Part shown: piece after piece, positions 60,319 to 64,000 of the stretch
Layout of the letters: each line of letters opens with the position of its first letter
Numbering within the stretch: the first letter of the stretch is position 1
Source: UBA3495 sp964629875
GTDB taxonomy: Bacteria; Chloroflexota; Dehalococcoidia; Lucifugimonadales; UBA3495
DNA: 64,000 nt
Assembly (NCBI GenBank): GCA_964629875.1
Contig: CAZVRK010000008.1
Span: 1 to 64,000 of the forward strand
Direction: 5' to 3'
Position numbers and translations under genes: made by a program
The notes under the pieces: model-generated
Told to the model about the DNA's origin: nothing
The model's database searches: none
The model's input: the letters and a program-made list of their open reading frames with translations, nothing else

Positions 60319-61452
60319 TTAATAAGACTGGAACAAATTACCCCAATCAGTCTTTAGTGCCGACTTGATTCTTCGTTTACCATAAGTATTTAGCCAATAC
60401 CCGTTATGATATAGATTTGACGCTAAAAAGGCCCATCCCACTATGGGACTCCTCAAAAGAGCATTTTCCAGAAATTTCAGAGGACCCCAATAAATGAGCT
60501 TTTGACCTTTGCTGGCTAAAGTATTTTCAGCCCTGCTAAAATTCCAGTTCACTTTCTCTATATCTTCTCCAACTATATTCAATGCCTTTATATCTGCACA
60601 TCCCAGCCCACGTTCATGAGCCAAACGAATGAACTGTATACTCATAGGATCAAATCCCATCATATAGGCCGACACGGCATCAATAGCAACTTGATCTGAA
60701 CTGGACACAAGTGTGTTTTTAACATGCCAGCGCATAGCCCTAGGCCCAGGTCCATCTCCTGCGAAGGTTCCATCCATAACCGCAAATATACCAGGATGGA
60801 TTTCCTGTTGAATTGCCAACAAATCCACTAGAGTCTCATGTATAACTGAATGAGTCCAATGACGTTTCCTATGCAGTAATCCACCAAAAGCGTTCTTCAT
60901 TGCCCCTGTCATAGTAGTGAAAACATGGGTTTTCATAGTCGGTAGATGAACGATATTCTTTCCTTCGAATGTTTCTGGTATTTGTATGCCTTCAGGGAAT
61001 ATAGAATCCAAGACCAACATATCGGCTTTAGGCTTGTAATCAACCCAAACATTGGGTGGAGTATCTAAATGAACCACCGGAAGATCACATTTATCTTGAA
61101 CAGCTTTGTGTTTATTGTTGCGTTCCCCTTCATAAGAATCTACTACGACAGTTCCATTGTGTGCTCCCACCAAATTCTCGTACCCCAAGCTTCTTAGAGC
61201 ACATATCACGCCCTCTAACTGCCAGGGAGAAGTAGAACATGCTGGATACCAATGTTGCCATGAGATATTAATCTTCAATAACGTCTCAATATCCTTACTA
61301 AGACATTGCGTAACCCCTGCCAATTCCATAGAAGTCTTGACGTCTTCTAATACTGTATTAGGGGTAGTCCGAACAACAGAGACAGTACTTACTCCCGTAT
61401 TCGCAGCAATTTTATTACCATTGTCGGAACTATTAACGTTATCAAACGCCAT
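60319..61452 (-). CDS. DUF362 domain-containing protein
   Basis: A 377-aa protein of the DUF362 type: IVHLPTMKTHVFTTMTGAMK near residue 168 and KNAFGGLLHRKRHW near 187 are the family signature. IFAVMDGTFAGDGPGPRA and VAIDAVSAYMMGFDPMSI follow. Unlike many members it has no ferredoxin-like Cys cluster at the C-terminus. The function of DUF362 is not established; some are near iron-sulfur or corrinoid enzymes. It is followed upstream on the same strand by the UbiA-like gene. Confidence 0.87.
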   Translation of the reverse strand: MAFDNVNSSDNGNKIAANTGVSTVSVVRTTPNTVLEDVKTSMELAGVTQCLSKDIETLLKINISWQHWYPACSTSPWQLEGVICALRSLGYENLVGAHNGTVVVDSYEGERNNKHKAVQDKCDLPVVHLDTPPNVWVDYKPKADMLVLDSIFPEGIQIPETFEGKNIVHLPTMKTHVFTTMTGAMKNAFGGLLHRKRHWTHSVIHETLVDLLAIQQEIHPGIFAVMDGTFAGDGPGPRAMRWHVKNTLVSSSDQVAIDAVSAYMMGFDPMSIQFIRLAHERGLGCADIKALNIVGEDIEKVNWNFSRAENTLASKGQKLIYWGPLKFLENALLRSPIVGWAFLASNLYHNGYWLNTYGKRRIKSALKTDWGNLFQSY

Positions 61453-61475
61453 ACGAACAACTCCTATTCACCATC

Positions 61476-62378
61476 TCAGACGCTGTTAATCCACAAAACC
61501 AATATAGCGGTTACGAGCCAAACAGCGCACGCAGATAATAGCGGCAAATCTTGAAATATTAGGCGCTCTGGAGATTCAGATACATCAGAATTATTAAGAA
61601 GATATAAATACCTAAATAAACCAAAAGCTACCATGGGAACCGTCATCAACATAGAATGATCAGAGGGAAGATTATCTGCTTCTATTGTATAAAGAGTATA
61701 ACTGAGTAAAGAAGCAGCAGCAGTAATATTCACAAGTTGTGATATTAAAGGTCCTGAATACTGCTTTAAAACCCCTCTGTAAGAGCCCTCTGTATCTCCA
61801 TATAGCCTTAACTCAGCATATCTTCTACCAAATACTATAAATAATGCAGCGCATGCCGTTACTATATACAGCCAGGGAGAAGGAACCACTCCAATAAGCA
61901 CTGCTCCTGCAGCAGTTCGTAGAATATAACCACTAGCCACTAAGAACGCATCCAACAATACAATACTTTTCGCTCCAAACGAATACAATAGGTTTATGCA
62001 TATGTAGACTATCCCCAGTCCGCCCAAGACTATGTCGATATACCACATTAACGATATTCCAGTCAGTGACAAAGCCAGCATAAGACACACTGCAGTACTC
62101 ACAGGAACTTTACCAGAAGCTATCGGTCTGTATTTCTTGGCTGGATGCTTAGTATCATTTTTCTTATCTTTCAAATCATTTAGGATGTATACGGAACTAA
62201 CCGTTAAACAGAAGGCACAAAAAGCCAGTCCCAATTTGGAGAGCATACCACTAACGACGTTAAAGTCATCGGGAGACCAAACGTCGGAAATAGTGAACAA
62301 AAATGGAACAAAGATTAAGAAATTTTTAATCCACTGTCGAGGCCTCAGACAAATTATATGAGCATAAAAAGTATTCAT
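61476..62378 (-). CDS. UbiA family prenyltransferase (decaprenyl-phosphate phosphoribosyltransferase-like)
   Basis: Integral membrane transferase of about 300 aa with eight to nine helices. ICLRPRQWIKNFLIFVPFLF at residue 9 and NDLKDKKNDTKHPAKKYRPI near 67 hold the Asp residues that bind Mg-prenyl phosphate. A second Asp/Arg stretch, FGRRYAELRLYGDTEGSYRG, lies near 185. The LRPRQWIKN start and KYRPIASGKV block match decaprenyl-phosphate phosphoribosyltransferase-like members rather than quinone-pathway UbiA. ATG at 62378 is preferred to the TTG three codons upstream. The partner enzymes of arabinan synthesis are not visible. Confidence 0.87.
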   Translation of the reverse strand: MNTFYAHIICLRPRQWIKNFLIFVPFLFTISDVWSPDDFNVVSGMLSKLGLAFCAFCLTVSSVYILNDLKDKKNDTKHPAKKYRPIASGKVPVSTAVCLMLALSLTGISLMWYIDIVLGGLGIVYICINLLYSFGAKSIVLLDAFLVASGYILRTAAGAVLIGVVPSPWLYIVTACAALFIVFGRRYAELRLYGDTEGSYRGVLKQYSGPLISQLVNITAAASLLSYTLYTIEADNLPSDHSMLMTVPMVAFGLFRYLYLLNNSDVSESPERLIFQDLPLLSACAVWLVTAILVLWINSV

Positions 62379-62508
62379 TGACCGCAAAGGCTTAATATTA
62401 ATCCGATATGACCGTTCTTCTGATCTTAATTATAATCCACTCAGCTGAGAATTTGAGTATGAATGACATGCAAAAAATAACATAAGTGCGGCTTGCTTGT
62501 AGTGCAAA

Positions 62509-63447
62509 TCACACGCGACGTAATGGCCTTAATAAACGTTTGTCACCCTTATATAAAACCCCGATTGCCACTAGTCCTAATACAACTGCAAACCACAATG
62601 TAGCTAATCGTATCAGCAAAACCGCTGACACAGCTTCACCTTTCTCCAACCCTATATTTACCAAAAAAGCGAGCATACTTACTTCGGTACCTACTAAACC
62701 TCCCGGTATTGCCGATATACCACCAACAATGGTAGACCAAGCGTATATAGGGACTGAAAACCACAAATTATTTTCTGTGCCCAATCCTTTCAGGATTAAG
62801 TATAAAGCAATACCTTCGCTAGCCCACGCTACAACTCCTAAGAGTGTAGCTATAATTAAGACTCTGACTTTCAATAAGACATCAAACGCAGACCTTGAAG
62901 AATCTATTTGTTGTTTCCATCTTGAGATAAATGGAACCCGATACAACAAATTACCTATCGAAGACTTAAAAAAGATTACAAACACCACCGAACTAGCTGT
63001 CAGAAAACAACAAATAACAAGCACCTCTATAGGTATAAGTCCCAATCCAGTTAGACCTACTAACAAGACTGATACTAAATCGGTCAATCTTTCCATAATT
63101 ACTACCGCTGCAGAGCGAGCCACCGGCATATTAGCTTGCTGCTTCAATAAGTAACATTTGAAAAATTCGCCCACCTTACCCGGTGTCACAGAAAGAGCTA
63201 ACCCACTGAAGAACACCAGTACACTGGCGCGGAATGGAAGATTCACATGAAGAACTTTTAGATAATACGCCCATCTAACAAATCGGACCCCATAATTTAC
63301 TAACGCAAGAATTAATGCGAATAAGAAATAATGTTTAGGGTAATCCGATACTATTCGAATTACTTCTCTAAAATCTCCATACATTGCCAACCCTATGAAT
63401 ACTAGCACTGAGACGGAAACAATTAGGACTAATTTAAATCTATTCAC
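62509..63447 (-). CDS. Lysylphosphatidylglycerol synthase TM-region / flippase-like protein
   Basis: A polytopic membrane protein of 312 aa with about eight helices. The block FFSGLALSVTPGKVGEFFKC near residue 70, VVIMERLTDLVSVLLVG near 105 and the GGISAIPGGLVGTEVSMLAF stretch near 240 are typical of the UPF0104/lysylphosphatidylglycerol synthase TM family (COG0392). No catalytic C-terminal GNAT-like domain follows, so it is a flippase-like or lipid-transport member. It overlaps the larB gene by 8 nt and is therefore translationally coupled to it. Confidence 0.88.
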   Translation of the reverse strand: MNRFKLVLIVSVSVLVFIGLAMYGDFREVIRIVSDYPKHYFLFALILALVNYGVRFVRWAYYLKVLHVNLPFRASVLVFFSGLALSVTPGKVGEFFKCYLLKQQANMPVARSAAVVIMERLTDLVSVLLVGLTGLGLIPIEVLVICCFLTASSVVFVIFFKSSIGNLLYRVPFISRWKQQIDSSRSAFDVLLKVRVLIIATLLGVVAWASEGIALYLILKGLGTENNLWFSVPIYAWSTIVGGISAIPGGLVGTEVSMLAFLVNIGLEKGEAVSAVLLIRLATLWFAVVLGLVAIGVLYKGDKRLLRPLRRV

Positions 63448-64000
63448 TTTTTGAAATTACGCCTTGATTGATTTGGGCTGCCAAATACCCGGCGCCGAAT
63501 CCATTGTCGATATTTACGGTAGCAACACCTGGAGCACAGCTGTTAAGCATCCCCAACAACGCTGACAATCCTTCAAAATTAGATCCATATCCTACACTTG
63601 TCGGCACTGCCACAATAGGCACAGATACTAATCCAGCAAGCACACTGGCAATAGCAGCCTCCATACCAGCTATAACAATGATGACATTTGAGTCTCTCAG
63701 TATAGACAATGAATCAAACAACCTATGAATGCCCGCGACGCCAACATCGTTAACTCGAACCACTTCATTACCCATTACTTCGGCCGTGACAACTGCTTCT
63801 TCTGCAATATTTAAATCCGCAGTCCCTGCTGCAACTACGCTTATACCAGGTCGGGATATAGTTTCAGAGTCGGGGCGGATTATAATAGCGCTTGCTAATT
63901 CATTGAACTCTGCATCGCTAGAAATTTCTTGGACATACTTAAACGTCTCCACATTCGTCTTTGTAACGAGTACAGGCTGATTTCGCCCTAGCATAGATTG
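63440..64000 (-). CDS. larB: LarB, nickel-pincer cofactor biosynthesis (5' end outside window)
   Basis: LarB carboxylates and hydrolyses nicotinic acid adenine dinucleotide in NPN cofactor synthesis. The C-terminal PurE-like domain is present: VVAAGTADLNIAEEAVVTAE, AGMEAAIASVLAGLVSVPIV and VPTSVGYGSNFEGLSALLGM, ending NIDNGFGAGYLAAQIN. The reading frame is open to the end of the window and the usual N-terminal part (about 70-80 residues) is missing, so the gene continues beyond position 64000; the ATG at 63994 is probably internal. LarC and LarE, if present, lie outside the window. Confidence 0.92.
   Translation of the reverse strand, partial: QSMLGRNQPVLVTKTNVETFKYVQEISSDAEFNELASAIIIRPDSETISRPGISVVAAGTADLNIAEEAVVTAEVMGNEVVRVNDVGVAGIHRLFDSLSILRDSNVIIVIAGMEAAIASVLAGLVSVPIVAVPTSVGYGSNFEGLSALLGMLNSCAPGVATVNIDNGFGAGYLAAQINQGVISKSE

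Noticed and set aside
1..64000. CRISPR arrays, insertion sequences, prophage genes
   Set aside because: No spaced repeats, transposases, integrases or phage structural genes were seen in the window.

Overview
The window looks like a marine Chloroflexota genome of the SAR202 type (class Dehalococcoidia or relatives). The sequence is AT-rich by eye. It combines three luciferase-like flavin monooxygenases, several short-chain dehydrogenases, a GMC oxidoreductase, a thiolase, CoA-transferases, enoyl-CoA hydratases, an acyl-CoA ligase and an UGSC-type selenoprotein with housekeeping genes. This assignment is an inference from gene content; there is no rRNA or marker phylogeny here. Starts other than ATG (TTG, GTG) placed behind good Shine-Dalgarno sequences are common. 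One 100-N scaffold gap (9497-9596) is flanked by identical 55-bp ends, so it marks two unmerged contigs. LAYOUT. 1-1295: 5' half of a tRNA on the minus strand, a sparse intergenic stretch and two small unknown genes. 1282-8959 (+): S9 peptidase, thiolase, GMC oxidoreductase, NHL-repeat protein, a conserved 354-aa protein, and a selenoprotein whose in-frame UGA (UGSC motif) is followed by a SECIS-like hairpin. 8956-22853: a mix of Trm112-like protein, CopD-like membrane protein, SDRs, gamma-glutamyltransferase, two flavin monooxygenases, a pentapeptide-repeat/TIR-like fusion, an alpha/beta hydrolase with Thr in place of the nucleophilic Ser, MFS, cupin, an endonuclease III-like glycosylase, SfsA and PyrF. 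22842-28242: MFS, LysR regulator, divergent ferredoxin, a second MFS and an ornithine cyclodeaminase-like enzyme. 28244-36283 (-): the pyrimidine operon pyrR-pyrB-pyrC-carA-(unknown)-carB, preceded by a recognisable PyrR attenuator. 36347-39908: a VWA protein and a DUF2254-like membrane protein. 39935-43527 (-): PEP-mutase family lyase and the fatty-acid genes fabG, plsX and two hot-dog dehydratase halves. 43546-47988: L-2-hydroxyglutarate oxidase, then a flavin monooxygenase, a hydroxyacid dehydrogenase and a quinone oxidoreductase. 48056-49991 (-): thiG-thiE-thiS and an unknown gene. 50228-53025 (-): a CoA-transferase cluster of A, fused B-A and B genes. 53084-55227 (-): groES-groEL with promoter and terminator. 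55290-59925 (+): crotonases, PHP phosphoesterase, acyl-CoA ligase and ketopantoate-reductase-like enzyme. 59930-64000 (-): VOC protein, DUF362 protein, UbiA-family prenyltransferase, flippase-like membrane protein and larB, which runs off the window. HOW IT FITS TOGETHER. The operons for pyrimidine synthesis, thiamine thiazole synthesis, fatty-acid elongation and chaperonins are ordinary housekeeping with clear regulation in the case of pyr and gro. Around them lies a large oxidative and CoA-dependent catabolic repertoire, consistent with use of complex or recalcitrant organic matter. The most notable features are the UGSC selenoprotein with its neighbour, the PyrR attenuator, the unusual CoA-transferase architecture, a ThiS with residues beyond its Gly-Gly tail, and the TIR-like fusion.
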